Shown piece after piece: positions 9,609 to 17,723 of a stretch of 64,000 nt of DNA. The translations under genes were made by a program, and so were the position numbers. The notes below the pieces were generated by a model that was not told the origin of the DNA, searched no databases, and was given only the letters and a program-made list of their open reading frames with translations. Positions within the stretch are counted from its first letter, which is position 1, and each line of letters opens with the position of its first letter. The stretch covers positions 38,425-102,424 of the forward strand of contig OMXJ01000012.1 in assembly GCA_900315015.1 (NCBI GenBank), read 5' to 3'. This DNA is from an uncultured Eubacteriales bacterium. GTDB taxonomy: Bacteria > Bacillota > Clostridia > Lachnospirales > Lachnospiraceae.

Positions 9609-12261
9609 CTGATCCACCCAAAATTTCATTTGCATTTGAAATAGTATAAATCTTGCCTGCCTCTACATCAAAGGTAATGAGGCCCTTTTTCTTCTTAAAT
9701 GGAACCAGGTTGCCCTCACAGTAGATTTCATACTTAACATCCTTTTTATCAACAAGCTTACATTCCTTATCTGCTATAGGAAGAAGCTCTGCATACTCAA
9801 GAGCATTTGCTCTCCAGTAGATATTCAGCTTATAACCGCCTCTCGCCCTTATTCCCTGAACATTTCCGTTTACGAAATCCGTAGGAAGTGCCGGAAGAAT
9901 ATCAAGTTCCTCATGATAGCTCTGAAGAAGCATAAGGAGAAGAGCCTCTGTACCACCAAGATTACCATCTATCTGGAAGATGCGTGGTGGATGAAGGTCG
10001 AGGAGCGAGGTCGTTGCAAAGTCTCCAATAAGAGCACGAAGATGGTCTAGTGCTGCGTCTCCGTTTCCGAACCTGAAATACATGCAAGCTGTCCATGCCC
10101 TGCTCCAGCCGGTATGTCCACCGCCAGCTGAAAGCCTTAGCTCAAGAGACTTCTTAGCTGCTTCAAAAAAATCAGGAGTTTCTCTCTTTGTAATAATATC
10201 GCCCGGGAAGGCACCTATCAAATGAGAAATATGTCTGTGAGAAGGCTCAACCTCTTCACGTTCCTTATCCCACTCAAGAATTCCTCCCTTGTCATTTATC
10301 TTAAGCTTTGGAAGATTGTCCCTAAGCTCCTTCCACTTCTTAATATTTGCAGCAAAGCGCTCGGTATCCTTTACTCTGCTATCCTCAGGAACACCCGCAT
10401 ATAGAGCCTTTGCAGCATTTTCTGAAATACTATCAGACTCTTCAGTAACTATCTCAATTCCAACGCCGTTCAGCTCCTCAAAGCCTGCTGCATCCTTTTT
10501 CTTTATATCGAGAAGAATTTCAGCTGCCTTAACAGCATGGTCTAGTGCCTCAAAGCAGAGCTCAATGTCAGAAGCTGAGCTTATGCATAGTGAAACCGGC
10601 TCACCGCCGCCCACAAAATGATTTTCAGGAGACTGAGATGGAGAAATCTGATAAACTCCCTTCTCATCCTTATATAAGAAATCCTCATAGAATTTAGCCA
10701 CATCTCTAAGGAAAGGATAAGCAAAGTTATAAAGGAAGCGGTAATCCTGAGTATACTCAAAATGTGCCCATACATGCTCTGAATACCATGCCGCTGCAGA
10801 AACCCATACAGACCATCCATAGGTCTCAGGGGTGCATCTTCCCCAGACATCACTAGAAAGCGGATACCAGACACCCTTGCAGCCCCAGAGCTTTTTAGCA
10901 GCCTCTTTTCCCGGCTCCCACATGGTGTTCATGTACTCAAAGAGTGCATTGGTATATTCAGCTAGTCCGCCCGCCTCTGCCGGCCAATAATTCATCTGAA
11001 TGTTTATATCATTATGGTAATCGCAGTCCCAGGCCGGATAAATATCCTCATTCCACTTTCCCTGAAGATTGGCAGGAAGAGTTCCTCTTGCAGAGGAGGC
11101 ATAAAGAAGATATCTGCCGTAATTAAAGTAAAGCACCGGAAGATCCGGCTCACCGCCGTTCTTAAAGAGTTCAACTCGCTTATCGGTAGTATGCTCAACG
11201 TGCTCCTTTTCAATGCTATAAACCGAGTTCATCGAATTAAGATTCGGATGGAGGTCATCATACTTTGTATGTACCTCAAGGCTCAGGCTTCCGTAATGCT
11301 TTGTATAATAAGCGTGATTTCTTTGATAAATAGAATTAAAATCAGCAGACGGAATATCATAGGCATTAATTTCATCCCAGGCATCCTCATACTTAGCATT
11401 GGTTCCGATATTTATGAATAAAATCAGCTCTCTTGTATCTTTTATCTTAACGTGAGCCTCAGCATTTTCATTGGTGCTCTTTCCATCTGTAAGATAGGCA
11501 ATAGCCTCACCGCCGATACTTCTTACATCGCATACTGTAAGGAACTTAAGACCATTTGCAGACATTCCCTTAAGGCCATTTGAAGTCTTTTTATCAGCAA
11601 ACTGACCATTATAAAAATTTCCATTAAAGTAGAGCTTTGCAGAGCACCCCTCTTCCTTTACATTCTCCGTAAATACAGCATCATCATTCCACGCCGAAGG
11701 AGAGATAAAGCATCTAGGGTCTGCTATTCTAGTTAAAACAAGCTCAGCATCAAAAGCCTCTCCCCAAGCTGAAATATCAATGACCAAAAGGTCATCAACA
11801 CTATCACCAATATAGGTAGAAACAAAATGCTTTCCATTTTTATCAAATTCAACTCTTACATGACCATTTTCAAGGTCAAGAGTTCTTTTATAGTCAGTAA
11901 TTTCCTCTTTTTCAGACTTATCTACAGTAATATAAAGGTCTCCTGCCGGCTGAAAGGAATCCTCTCTAGTAGGTCTTCCGCTCATTCCGCCATTTCCGCC
12001 CCAGGCCTTACTTGCAAGTGCTGCAGCCTCTTCATTTTTTCCGGTCTTTAAAAGCTCACGCACCTTCTTAAGGTACTTTGCTGAATTTTCATTTTCACGA
12101 TTTCTGCCAAAGCCAGTATTGAGCCACTCGTGATTGAGCGCAACTCTCTCTGTGTGCGGATCACCTAAAATCATGGCGGCAAGTCTTCCTGTTCCTATAG
12201 GAAGTCCCTCCTTCCACTCGGTAGCAGGTGATGTGTACCATAGCCTGTCGTTTTTGCCCAT
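9598..12261 (-). CDS. GH95 family glycoside hydrolase (alpha-L-fucosidase or alpha-L-galactosidase)
   Basis: An 887-residue glycoside hydrolase of family 95, which releases terminal alpha-1,2-linked L-fucose (or L-galactose) by an inverting mechanism. Visible family features: the N-terminal LWYTSPATEWKEGLPIGTGRLAAM strand region, the catalytic asparagine region DINIQMNYWPAEAGGL (about 410-425), ISPSQSPEN holding the catalytic glutamate, HTGWSRAW, and FQIDGNLGGTEALLLMLLQS. No signal peptide is present, so it should act in the cytosol on imported oligosaccharides. The start at 12261 is chosen because AAGGAGG lies 4 bases upstream; an upstream in-frame TTG lies inside that ribosome site. It has its own promoter at 12294-12321. 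Substrate choice between fucose and galactose cannot be read from sequence alone. Confidence 0.92.
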   Translation of the reverse strand: MGKNDRLWYTSPATEWKEGLPIGTGRLAAMILGDPHTERVALNHEWLNTGFGRNRENENSAKYLKKVRELLKTGKNEEAAALASKAWGGNGGMSGRPTREDSFQPAGDLYITVDKSEKEEITDYKRTLDLENGHVRVEFDKNGKHFVSTYIGDSVDDLLVIDISAWGEAFDAELVLTRIADPRCFISPSAWNDDAVFTENVKEEGCSAKLYFNGNFYNGQFADKKTSNGLKGMSANGLKFLTVCDVRSIGGEAIAYLTDGKSTNENAEAHVKIKDTRELILFINIGTNAKYEDAWDEINAYDIPSADFNSIYQRNHAYYTKHYGSLSLEVHTKYDDLHPNLNSMNSVYSIEKEHVEHTTDKRVELFKNGGEPDLPVLYFNYGRYLLYASSARGTLPANLQGKWNEDIYPAWDCDYHNDINIQMNYWPAEAGGLAEYTNALFEYMNTMWEPGKEAAKKLWGCKGVWYPLSSDVWGRCTPETYGWSVWVSAAAWYSEHVWAHFEYTQDYRFLYNFAYPFLRDVAKFYEDFLYKDEKGVYQISPSQSPENHFVGGGEPVSLCISSASDIELCFEALDHAVKAAEILLDIKKKDAAGFEELNGVGIEIVTEESDSISENAAKALYAGVPEDSRVKDTERFAANIKKWKELRDNLPKLKINDKGGILEWDKEREEVEPSHRHISHLIGAFPGDIITKRETPDFFEAAKKSLELRLSAGGGHTGWSRAWTACMYFRFGNGDAALDHLRALIGDFATTSLLDLHPPRIFQIDGNLGGTEALLLMLLQSYHEELDILPALPTDFVNGNVQGIRARGGYKLNIYWRANALEYAELLPIADKECKLVDKKDVKYEIYCEGNLVPFKKKKGLITFDVEAGKIYTISNANEILGGSDGN

Positions 12262-12293
12262 AAAGCCTCCTTGCAATTTTTTTCTATAAATAC

Positions 12294-12321
12294 ATTATAC
12301 CAATACTTTAAAATATATCAA
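12294..12321 (-). promoter_or_regulatory. Sigma-A promoter for the GH95 gene
   Basis: TTGATA (12321-12316), 16-bp spacer, TATAAT (12299-12294) preceded by TGG, an extended -10. Predicted leader is about 25 nt. Confidence 0.7.
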
Positions 12322-12353
12322 CAGTAAAAATTATTACAAATTCAAATAAAAAA

Positions 12354-12377
12354 CACTGCCCTAGACAAGGGGCAGTG
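12354..12377 (-). terminator. Rho-independent terminator after the zinc-ribbon gene
   Basis: CACTGCCC / GGGCAGTG 8-bp stem, 8-base loop; on the minus strand it is followed by TTTTTTATTT. It separates this gene from the GH95 promoter just downstream. Confidence 0.88.
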
Positions 12378-12397
12378 AAAATATTATCATTATTTAC

Positions 12398-12997
12398 TTA
12401 CATTCCAGAATTTGTATACTCTTGCATCATCTGCTGGAAGGTTGCCTGATATTGAGGCGTACTCATCAAATAGCCCAAGAAGATAAGAAATACTAATATT
12501 ACGATCATGGCCGCTCTTCCAAAATTTCTCTTATTAATGTTCGGTGAAACAAATGCCCATACAAGCATCTTTATCGCAAATACCATCCATCCGATCATTG
12601 GAATAAGTAACCACACAAAGGTTCCCATCCATCCCCAGAATGATATTGGTGTATTTTCATCTTGAACGTCATCAGCATAAAGAACTACCTTTTTAGCATC
12701 AGATTTATTAATTTCTGCGCCTCCGAACAAATTCGCATAACCACCGGTGTTGCTATTTGCAGTGCTCTTAGAACCATTCTCATTAAGAGAAATGATCTGT
12801 CTAAGGCGTTCATCTGCTGCCTTATCATTTGGAATGCCATTTATTTCATTCATACTTCTCGTTATGCTATTTGTAGGAGTATCTGCAAAGCGGTTCTTGA
12901 AAGCACCCGTTGGATCCGGCTTTAAATATTCGCCGCAATAAAAGCAAAAATTTGCATCTTCTTCTTTTATTTCTCTACCACAATTCGGACATTTCAT
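12398..12997 (-). CDS. Zinc-ribbon membrane protein, function unknown
   Basis: A 199-residue protein with an N-terminal zinc ribbon of the prokaryotic RING/zinc-ribbon type (MKCPNCGREI ... FCFYCGEYL, four cysteines in the first 25 residues), a polar disordered middle (about 30-125), and two hydrophobic segments near the C-terminus (about 125-155 and 165-185). This layout is common in Firmicute proteins of unknown role that are anchored by the C-terminal helices, with the ribbon in the cytoplasm. It is monocistronic: own promoter at 13051-13079 and terminator at 12354-12377. No function can be assigned. Confidence 0.75.
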   Translation of the reverse strand: MKCPNCGREIKEEDANFCFYCGEYLKPDPTGAFKNRFADTPTNSITRSMNEINGIPNDKAADERLRQIISLNENGSKSTANSNTGGYANLFGGAEINKSDAKKVVLYADDVQDENTPISFWGWMGTFVWLLIPMIGWMVFAIKMLVWAFVSPNINKRNFGRAAMIVILVFLIFLGYLMSTPQYQATFQQMMQEYTNSGM

Positions 12998-13050
12998 CCT
13001 CTTTCCCTCCTTTTAACACACAACTTTACACATTCTTATATATTTCGAAT

Positions 13051-13079
13051 ATTATATCAAAAATCGCATATCAAATCAA
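13051..13079 (-). promoter_or_regulatory. Sigma-A promoter for the zinc-ribbon gene
   Basis: TTGATT (13079-13074), 17-bp spacer, TATAAT (13056-13051). It lies between the stop of murI and the start of the zinc-ribbon gene. Confidence 0.7.
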
Positions 13080-13104
13080 GCTTTTCACAAAAAGTTCAAA
13101 TTTT

Positions 13105-13959
13105 TCAATTAAAGAAACTTCCATCATCAATCATCTTCTGAATGCGGGCATGCATCCTTCCTATATGCGCTTTTTCATCATCTGTAGCAAATCTTCCTGA
13201 CATGAAATATTCAGTCTCTGGATACACAGGCAGCTTATTATAATCCTCAGCTCTTTTAAGAGTTATTCCACTGCCGTAGACATCGTCTGGACTATTGGCA
13301 TTAAGCAGATTTCCTAAATGTCTTACCGTACCCTCTGCGCCATCAATAAGCACTATATCATTGCCAAATATCTTCCTGAAAACCGGCTTGAAATAGACGA
13401 AATGAGTACATCCTAAAACGACCGACGAATACTTTTCTACATCTGTATCCTCAAAACACTCTCTTAAATAAGCCTCGACCTCATCGCCTTCAAATTGCTC
13501 CTTTTCAGCAAATTTAACCAAGCCCGGAAGAGGCATCATGTCAACACGGTGAAGGCTATCCACCTTATCAATTAGATTCTTAAGCTTTGCCTCTCTTAAA
13601 GTGACAGGCGTTGCAGTTACCATAATGCGCTTTTTGGCAGTCTCAACAGCAGGCTTTACCGCTGGTTCCATGCCTATTATTGAAAGCCCTTCTCTTGCAT
13701 AGTAAATACTTCTAAGCCTTGCAACAGCAACACTTGTTGCAGTATTGCAGGCAATAACTATGGCAGAAACGCCCTGCCCTAACAAAAAATCAAATGCATT
13801 CTTAGTATATTTAAAAATCTGACTATTGCTCTTATCGCCGTATGGAACATTGTCTGTATCAGCATAAAACACATAAGAAACACCGTCTAGCCTTCTATAG
13901 CATTCATTCAGGACACTTATTCCGCCCATTCCAGAATCAAAAACTCCGATTTTAAGCAT
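13105..13959 (-). CDS. murI: Glutamate racemase
   Basis: A 284-residue racemase converting L-glutamate to D-glutamate for peptidoglycan, cytosolic and cofactor-free. The two catalytic cysteines are in conserved settings: IACNTATS (about residue 72) and LGCTHF (about 183). Also seen are the start FDSGMGGISVL, YADTDNVPYG and the GMEPAVKPAV motif. The chosen start, ATG at 13959 (MLKIGVFDSG), has GAGGG about 9 bases upstream; a TTG two codons earlier is a weaker alternative. Upstream is a pyrimidine-rich tandem repeat rather than a clear promoter. Confidence 0.95.
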   Translation of the reverse strand: MLKIGVFDSGMGGISVLNECYRRLDGVSYVFYADTDNVPYGDKSNSQIFKYTKNAFDFLLGQGVSAIVIACNTATSVAVARLRSIYYAREGLSIIGMEPAVKPAVETAKKRIMVTATPVTLREAKLKNLIDKVDSLHRVDMMPLPGLVKFAEKEQFEGDEVEAYLRECFEDTDVEKYSSVVLGCTHFVYFKPVFRKIFGNDIVLIDGAEGTVRHLGNLLNANSPDDVYGSGITLKRAEDYNKLPVYPETEYFMSGRFATDDEKAHIGRMHARIQKMIDDGSFFN

Positions 13960-13985
13960 TTGCAAAACCCTCTTTTATAAATTCA

Positions 13986-14054
13986 CTCTTTTACGTATCT
14001 CTTTACGTATCTTTTTTACTTATCTTTTTACGTATCCTTTTACGTATCTTTTAC
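13986..14054. repeat. 12-13 bp tandem repeat upstream of murI
   Basis: Five imperfect copies of a unit close to CTTTTTACGTAT, then a sixth decayed end (CTTTTACTCAC). Length varies by T-run size. It occupies the murI leader region; on the mRNA strand it reads as repeats of ATACGTAAAAAG. Confidence 0.8.
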
Positions 14055-14109
14055 TCACAACGCTTCTGCATTACCGAAAACGGGAGTGAAAAGCGCTCCA
14101 ATAAAAAAA

Positions 14110-14134
14110 CAGAGCGTCAAAGTTTGACGCTCTG
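14110..14134 (-). terminator. Rho-independent terminator of ribU
   Basis: CAGAGCGTCAAA / TTTGACGCTCTG 12-bp stem; the minus strand continues GTTTTTTTATT-like, a strong U-tract. It lies 53 bp after the ribU stop. Confidence 0.9.
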
Positions 14135-14187
14135 ATCTTCATATATTATACCAAATTTTATACAAAAATGAAATATTTTTTTTGATA

Positions 14188-15003
14188 TTACTTAACTGCT
14201 ACATTCGCTTTAATATCAGGAACTGCCTGGCTATAATCAGCCTTAACAATATTGCTGATTGGCTTGTAAATAGGGAAGGTAATAACTGAAACTACAAGGC
14301 ACTTTAAAAGATTGAATGGTGCAACAATGAACATAAGGAAGGTTGAAAGATTTAAAACTGCATCATTCTTTTTTGTTCCCTCGCCTATAAGAACACTCAT
14401 GTCCATACCAAATACTCTTGCGTAGGTTGGAAGAAGGACATATCCATTGAGTAATGAACCTACAATTATACAGAGGATCATTCCACAAGCCATACCAATA
14501 ACTGCTGTCTTTCTTGACTTCTTTGCATAATAAATGATGCCTGCTGGAACAATAAAGCTGATTCCAATAATAAAGTTAGCGGTTTCACCAACAAAGGCTG
14601 TTGATGTGCTAGTTGTCAAAAGATTGAGTAAGATCTTGATGAACTCAATGGTGATACCTGCTGAAGGTCCCATTACGAAGGTTCCAATAAGAACAGGCAC
14701 CTCACTTAAATCAAGCTTGTAGAAGCCTGGTGCAAAGAATAATGGCATCTCAAAAAGCATAAGAACCATTGCTATTGCTGAAAGAACACCTATAAGTACT
14801 ACTCTCTTAGTGCGGTTCTTATTTCTGTCTACAGATTCACCGCGTCTTTTTGCAAGAACATTTTCAGCATATCTTGCAAGAGCAATAAATGCTATTATTA
14901 TAGCAACACTTATCACTACAAATGATAAATTTTCTGAAACGGCTGCTCCGAGCTTACCTAAAGTCTCAGGCAGATTTTTCATTCTTTCAATAAACTTTTC
15001 CAT
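14188..15003 (-). CDS. ribU: Riboflavin ECF transporter S component
   Basis: A 271-residue membrane protein, the substrate-binding S component of an energy-coupling factor transporter for riboflavin. The core has six membrane segments beginning after KRVVLIGVLSAIAMVLMLFE, with the typical FYKLDLSEVPVLIGTFVMGPSAG motif and IEFIKILLNLL. An additional hydrophobic helix (about 28-47) and a charged linker precede the core, so it is longer than a typical S component of about 190 residues. The assignment is strongly supported by the FMN riboswitch directly upstream (15149-15256). AGGAGG sits 6 bases before the start at 15003. The shared ECF ATPases and T component are not in this window. Confidence 0.92.
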   Translation of the reverse strand: MEKFIERMKNLPETLGKLGAAVSENLSFVVISVAIIIAFIALARYAENVLAKRRGESVDRNKNRTKRVVLIGVLSAIAMVLMLFEMPLFFAPGFYKLDLSEVPVLIGTFVMGPSAGITIEFIKILLNLLTTSTSTAFVGETANFIIGISFIVPAGIIYYAKKSRKTAVIGMACGMILCIIVGSLLNGYVLLPTYARVFGMDMSVLIGEGTKKNDAVLNLSTFLMFIVAPFNLLKCLVVSVITFPIYKPISNIVKADYSQAVPDIKANVAVK

Positions 15004-15068
15004 GATTTCCTCCTGTTTCCATAAAAAAGATTTAGAAACTTCCCCTAGTAGCTTTTTGAAAAAATAAA

Positions 15069-15094
15069 AAGCCCTGTGAATTCTCACAGGGCTT
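15069..15094 (-). terminator. Riboswitch-controlled terminator in the ribU leader
   Basis: AAGCCCTGTGA / TCACAGGGCTT, 11-bp stem, followed on the minus strand by TTTTTATTTTTT. It lies between the FMN aptamer and ribU and is the likely expression platform, stopping transcription when FMN is bound. Confidence 0.9.
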
Positions 15095-15148
15095 AAAGTT
15101 CCAAATCAAAGCTCAAATTTCGGCTCACCTAAATAAGCTTTCAATTCA

Positions 15149-15256
15149 TTCTTCTATCATCCAGACTATACTGTCGGTACCGTAGTTGCAACGGTTCAGC
15201 TTTTTTAAGCTCGCGGACTATACCGCCGATCGGGAATTACACCCTGCCCCGAAGAA
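15149..15256 (-). promoter_or_regulatory. FMN riboswitch (RFN element)
   Basis: On the minus strand the leader shows the conserved RFN blocks in order: TTCGGGGCAGGGTG, AATTCCCGATCGGCGGTATAG, CCGCGAGC, the variable arm, GAACCGTTGCAACTACGG, ACCGACAGTATAGTC, and GGATGATAGAAGAA, which closes the P1 stem with TTCTTC. Binding of FMN would reduce ribU expression through the terminator at 15069-15094. Confidence 0.95.
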
Positions 15257-15296
15257 ATTTCTATTTAATTATGATTGTTATTTATTTCACAATTGC

Positions 15297-15325
15297 ATTC
15301 TATCATTACACTCATAAAATGTCAA
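15297..15325 (-). promoter_or_regulatory. Consensus sigma-A promoter for ribU
   Basis: TTGACA (15325-15320), 17-bp spacer, TAGAAT (15302-15297). Transcription starts near 15290, just before the FMN aptamer. Confidence 0.85.
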
Positions 15326-15337
15326 GCATTATTTAAA

Positions 15338-16525
15338 TCAAATTCCAAACACCATTCCGAGTAAGCCTCCAAGTAAAAGTACTACTACCGGAACAATATA
15401 TTTTCTTGGGTGATGCCACAGATCAGTTTCATTTTCCCACTTTGTAATCGGGCAGTAGTATTCAAGTGCGGTAGCAACTATTGTTCCAATGACAGCAAGA
15501 ATAACTCCAAGCGTAATCACCCTTGCATCTACTGAAGAATACTTAATATTCCAGCTTACAAGAAATACTGTATAAGCAGTGCAAATATACGTAAAAATAA
15601 ATGCTCCATAAGGTAAAAGGAAGGTCTTTCCCCCTCCTGGAAGAGTACGTATTCCCTTTTCAAGGTCTTTATCACAGGAAACGAGAATATAAAGCGGTGT
15701 ATTTACAGAAAGAATAGCAAAGCCTATATATATGAAGTACTTTGTAATCTCCTTATCTGGCAATGCATCTGTAAGTACAAAAGGAATTGCCACTGCAAGT
15801 ACCAACAGTACTGCGGAATTAACGAGATAGTTCTTATGTGAAAAAAGATATCTAAAAAGATAAGTCCATACCAGGTTATGCTTATGACTTCTTCTCTTTC
15901 CTGCATTAGCCCCGCGTGAAACTGCTGCATCATAAAAGATATAGCCATCAGCACCATTAAGTATTAGAAGTGATAAGAGCACTACAATTCCAAAAAATCC
16001 CATCATCACAAAAGCGTTCATTTCACCAAAGCTCTCACGGAGAACAAATATACTTCCGATCAAAAGTGCAATCAGAATAAAGGATACTGCTCTAAGCTTT
16101 TTATTAGCATAAACTGCTGCGCAAAGGCATACTGCAGAACCCCCCGCAAGTACAGCGCAGATGAGCACCTTCATATCAAGCTTATTTATTGAAAAAATAA
16201 GTGCCCAGAGCATCATTGTTCTAGTTAATAAGACATAAAGGCCAGTAGCAGAAATGTATGAAAATATCAGACTCTTATCTGAAAAAGGCATCATTACCAT
16301 GTGTCTATGCTGCTCTAAGGCATCCTTTGAATTTAAAGCAGTAACCATAATTCCAAAGGTAAAAGCAAAGCTGCTAAAATAAATAATGAAAGGAGCTACA
16401 TAAAGACTTATGTCAGCGGACTTCATCCCGGTAAAGTAAACTCCCGCGATAAAAAGATTCTTTAACAGTCTCTCATATTTGCTACCAAACAGCTTTTTAC
16501 CGAATGCATTAAATATCATCTTCAT
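15338..16525 (-). CDS. ABC transporter permease, multi-spanning membrane protein
   Basis: A 395-residue hydrophobic protein with roughly ten predicted membrane segments and few polar regions; the C-terminus ends in a hydrophobic GGLLGMVFGI helix. Sequence does not match a well-characterised permease family by eye. The start overlaps the end of the ATPase gene by 17 bp, so the pair is translationally coupled and very likely forms one ABC exporter. Related arrangements in Firmicutes export peptides, drugs or act in immunity; the substrate here is unknown. Confidence 0.75.
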   Translation of the reverse strand: MKMIFNAFGKKLFGSKYERLLKNLFIAGVYFTGMKSADISLYVAPFIIYFSSFAFTFGIMVTALNSKDALEQHRHMVMMPFSDKSLIFSYISATGLYVLLTRTMMLWALIFSINKLDMKVLICAVLAGGSAVCLCAAVYANKKLRAVSFILIALLIGSIFVLRESFGEMNAFVMMGFFGIVVLLSLLILNGADGYIFYDAAVSRGANAGKRRSHKHNLVWTYLFRYLFSHKNYLVNSAVLLVLAVAIPFVLTDALPDKEITKYFIYIGFAILSVNTPLYILVSCDKDLEKGIRTLPGGGKTFLLPYGAFIFTYICTAYTVFLVSWNIKYSSVDARVITLGVILAVIGTIVATALEYYCPITKWENETDLWHHPRKYIVPVVVLLLGGLLGMVFGI

Positions 16526-17219
16526 ATTGAAGTGCCTCCCTGATTACCTCTGGCTTAATTTCATCTCCCAAAAAGCTTTTTGAAATTCTTCCGTTTTCTA
16601 AAACAAGAACTCTATCTGATGTAAGAGTAATGCTCTCTAGAATGTGGGATGAAAATAATAAGGTTCCATATTTCTTATAGTCTGCAATTTGTTTATATAA
16701 AAATTCTGTGCTCTGAAAATCCAGGCCATTTACCGGCTCATCTAAAAGAAGTATTTCCGGCCTTAGTGCAAAGCCTGTGATAAGGAAAGCCTTCTTTTGA
16801 TTTCCCGTTGAAAGATCCTTTAAAAGCGTATTTTCATACTTTTCAAAGTGAAAGCCAGCAACCAGCTCATTAACGCCTTCAAGTTTCTTTTTGTAAGCAC
16901 CGCTTACATAGGTCAGGTACTCTCTAAAGGTAAAATACTGAAATGCTCTATCCTCAGCAAAGACAATGTATCTGTCCTTTTTAAAGGAATTCTTTCTAAA
17001 ATCAAAGTCTTTTCCCTTATATTTCTTATCACTTACTTCAAAGCCTTTCAAAAGCCCTGTAAGTACCTTAAGGAAGGTTGTCTTTCCTGCTCCGTTCAAT
17101 CCAATAAGGCCCACAACCTCATTTTCATATAAATCAAGAGAAAAATCCTTAAGGATTTTATTATCCTGATTATACCACGCCTTTAATCCGTTTATTTCAA
17201 GTATTTTCGAAGTATTCAT
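16509..17219 (-). CDS. ABC transporter ATP-binding protein
   Basis: A 236-residue nucleotide-binding subunit. Walker A is GLNGAGKT (about 40-47), the signature is LSTGNQKK (about 138-145, a variant of LSGGQ), Walker B is ILLLDEP (about 157-163), and the H-loop is FSSHI. The family resembles CcmA-type exporters, with a single ATP domain that would homodimerise with the permease encoded next. The start at 17219 follows GGGGAAAGAG. It is the middle gene of a set: 61-residue membrane protein, ATPase, permease. Confidence 0.9.
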   Translation of the reverse strand: MNTSKILEINGLKAWYNQDNKILKDFSLDLYENEVVGLIGLNGAGKTTFLKVLTGLLKGFEVSDKKYKGKDFDFRKNSFKKDRYIVFAEDRAFQYFTFREYLTYVSGAYKKKLEGVNELVAGFHFEKYENTLLKDLSTGNQKKAFLITGFALRPEILLLDEPVNGLDFQSTEFLYKQIADYKKYGTLLFSSHILESITLTSDRVLVLENGRISKSFLGDEIKPEVIREALQYEDDI

Positions 17220-17243
17220 ATCTCTTTCCCCTGTTCCTTTTTT

Positions 17244-17317
17244 CTTTGCCTTTGCTTTATATCTTTGCCTTTGCTTTATACCTTTGCCTTTACTTTTTTC
17301 TTTGCCTTTTCCCTGAC
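17244..17317. repeat. 19-bp tandem repeat between the 61-aa gene and the ABC ATPase gene
   Basis: Copies of CTTTGCCTTTGCTTTATAT at 17244-17262 and 17263-17281 (one mismatch at the last base), then two degenerate copies starting CTTTGCCTTT at 17282 and 17300. Purine-rich on the mRNA strand (GGCAAAG repeats), just upstream of the ATPase ribosome site. Confidence 0.8.
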
Positions 17318-17333
17318 CCTATGCGAAGTTTTC

Positions 17334-17519
17334 TTAATTTTCTTTACCTCTTCCTTTATTTTCCTTTTCCCTCTTTACTATCATAATTCCTGAAGCTAAA
17401 TATGCTATTCCTAATACAATAGCAAATATCATGTTGCTGCCCTTTCCTGCAATTAATCCATAAACGCTTCCTGCCGCAAGTATAGCTCCAATAACCAATC
17501 TTGTAATTCCATGTCTCAT
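17334..17519 (-). CDS. Small two-helix membrane protein
   Basis: A 61-residue protein with two predicted membrane helices (about 5-25 and 28-47) and a strongly basic/charged tail (KREKENKGRGKEN). The start has AAGGAG 9 bases upstream, which supports a real gene. It precedes the ABC ATPase and permease genes by 114 bp and may be part of the same transcription unit, for example as an accessory subunit; that is inference. Confidence 0.65.
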   Translation of the reverse strand: MRHGITRLVIGAILAAGSVYGLIAGKGSNMIFAIVLGIAYLASGIMIVKREKENKGRGKEN

Positions 17520-17590
17520 ATTTTTATTCTCCTTTTCTTCAAAGTTTTATTTTCTGTATCTCTTTGATGATGCAATTTTACAATAAAAAA

Positions 17591-17620
17591 ACCATTCGTG
17601 CGTAAATGTCCACGAATGGT
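17591..17620. terminator. Bidirectional terminator after the histidine kinase gene
   Basis: ACCATTCGTG / CACGAATGGT, 10-bp stem with a 10-base loop. The minus strand continues TTTTTTTATTG and the plus strand AATTTTTT. It ends the prfC-GT2-regulator-kinase operon. Confidence 0.88.
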
Positions 17621-17723
17621 AATTTTTTGTCCGTAAATTTCATTTTTCCCTTTTAATTTCAAGAACAACTATATATTCAATTATATTCAGACTGCCTTAA
17701 GCTAAATCTAACTATTTAGCCCC

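Noticed and set aside
14138..14160. Extended -10 promoter (TGGTATAAT) just after ribU
   Set aside because: No usable -35, and the ribU terminator lies directly downstream, so it would make only a very short RNA; probably chance.
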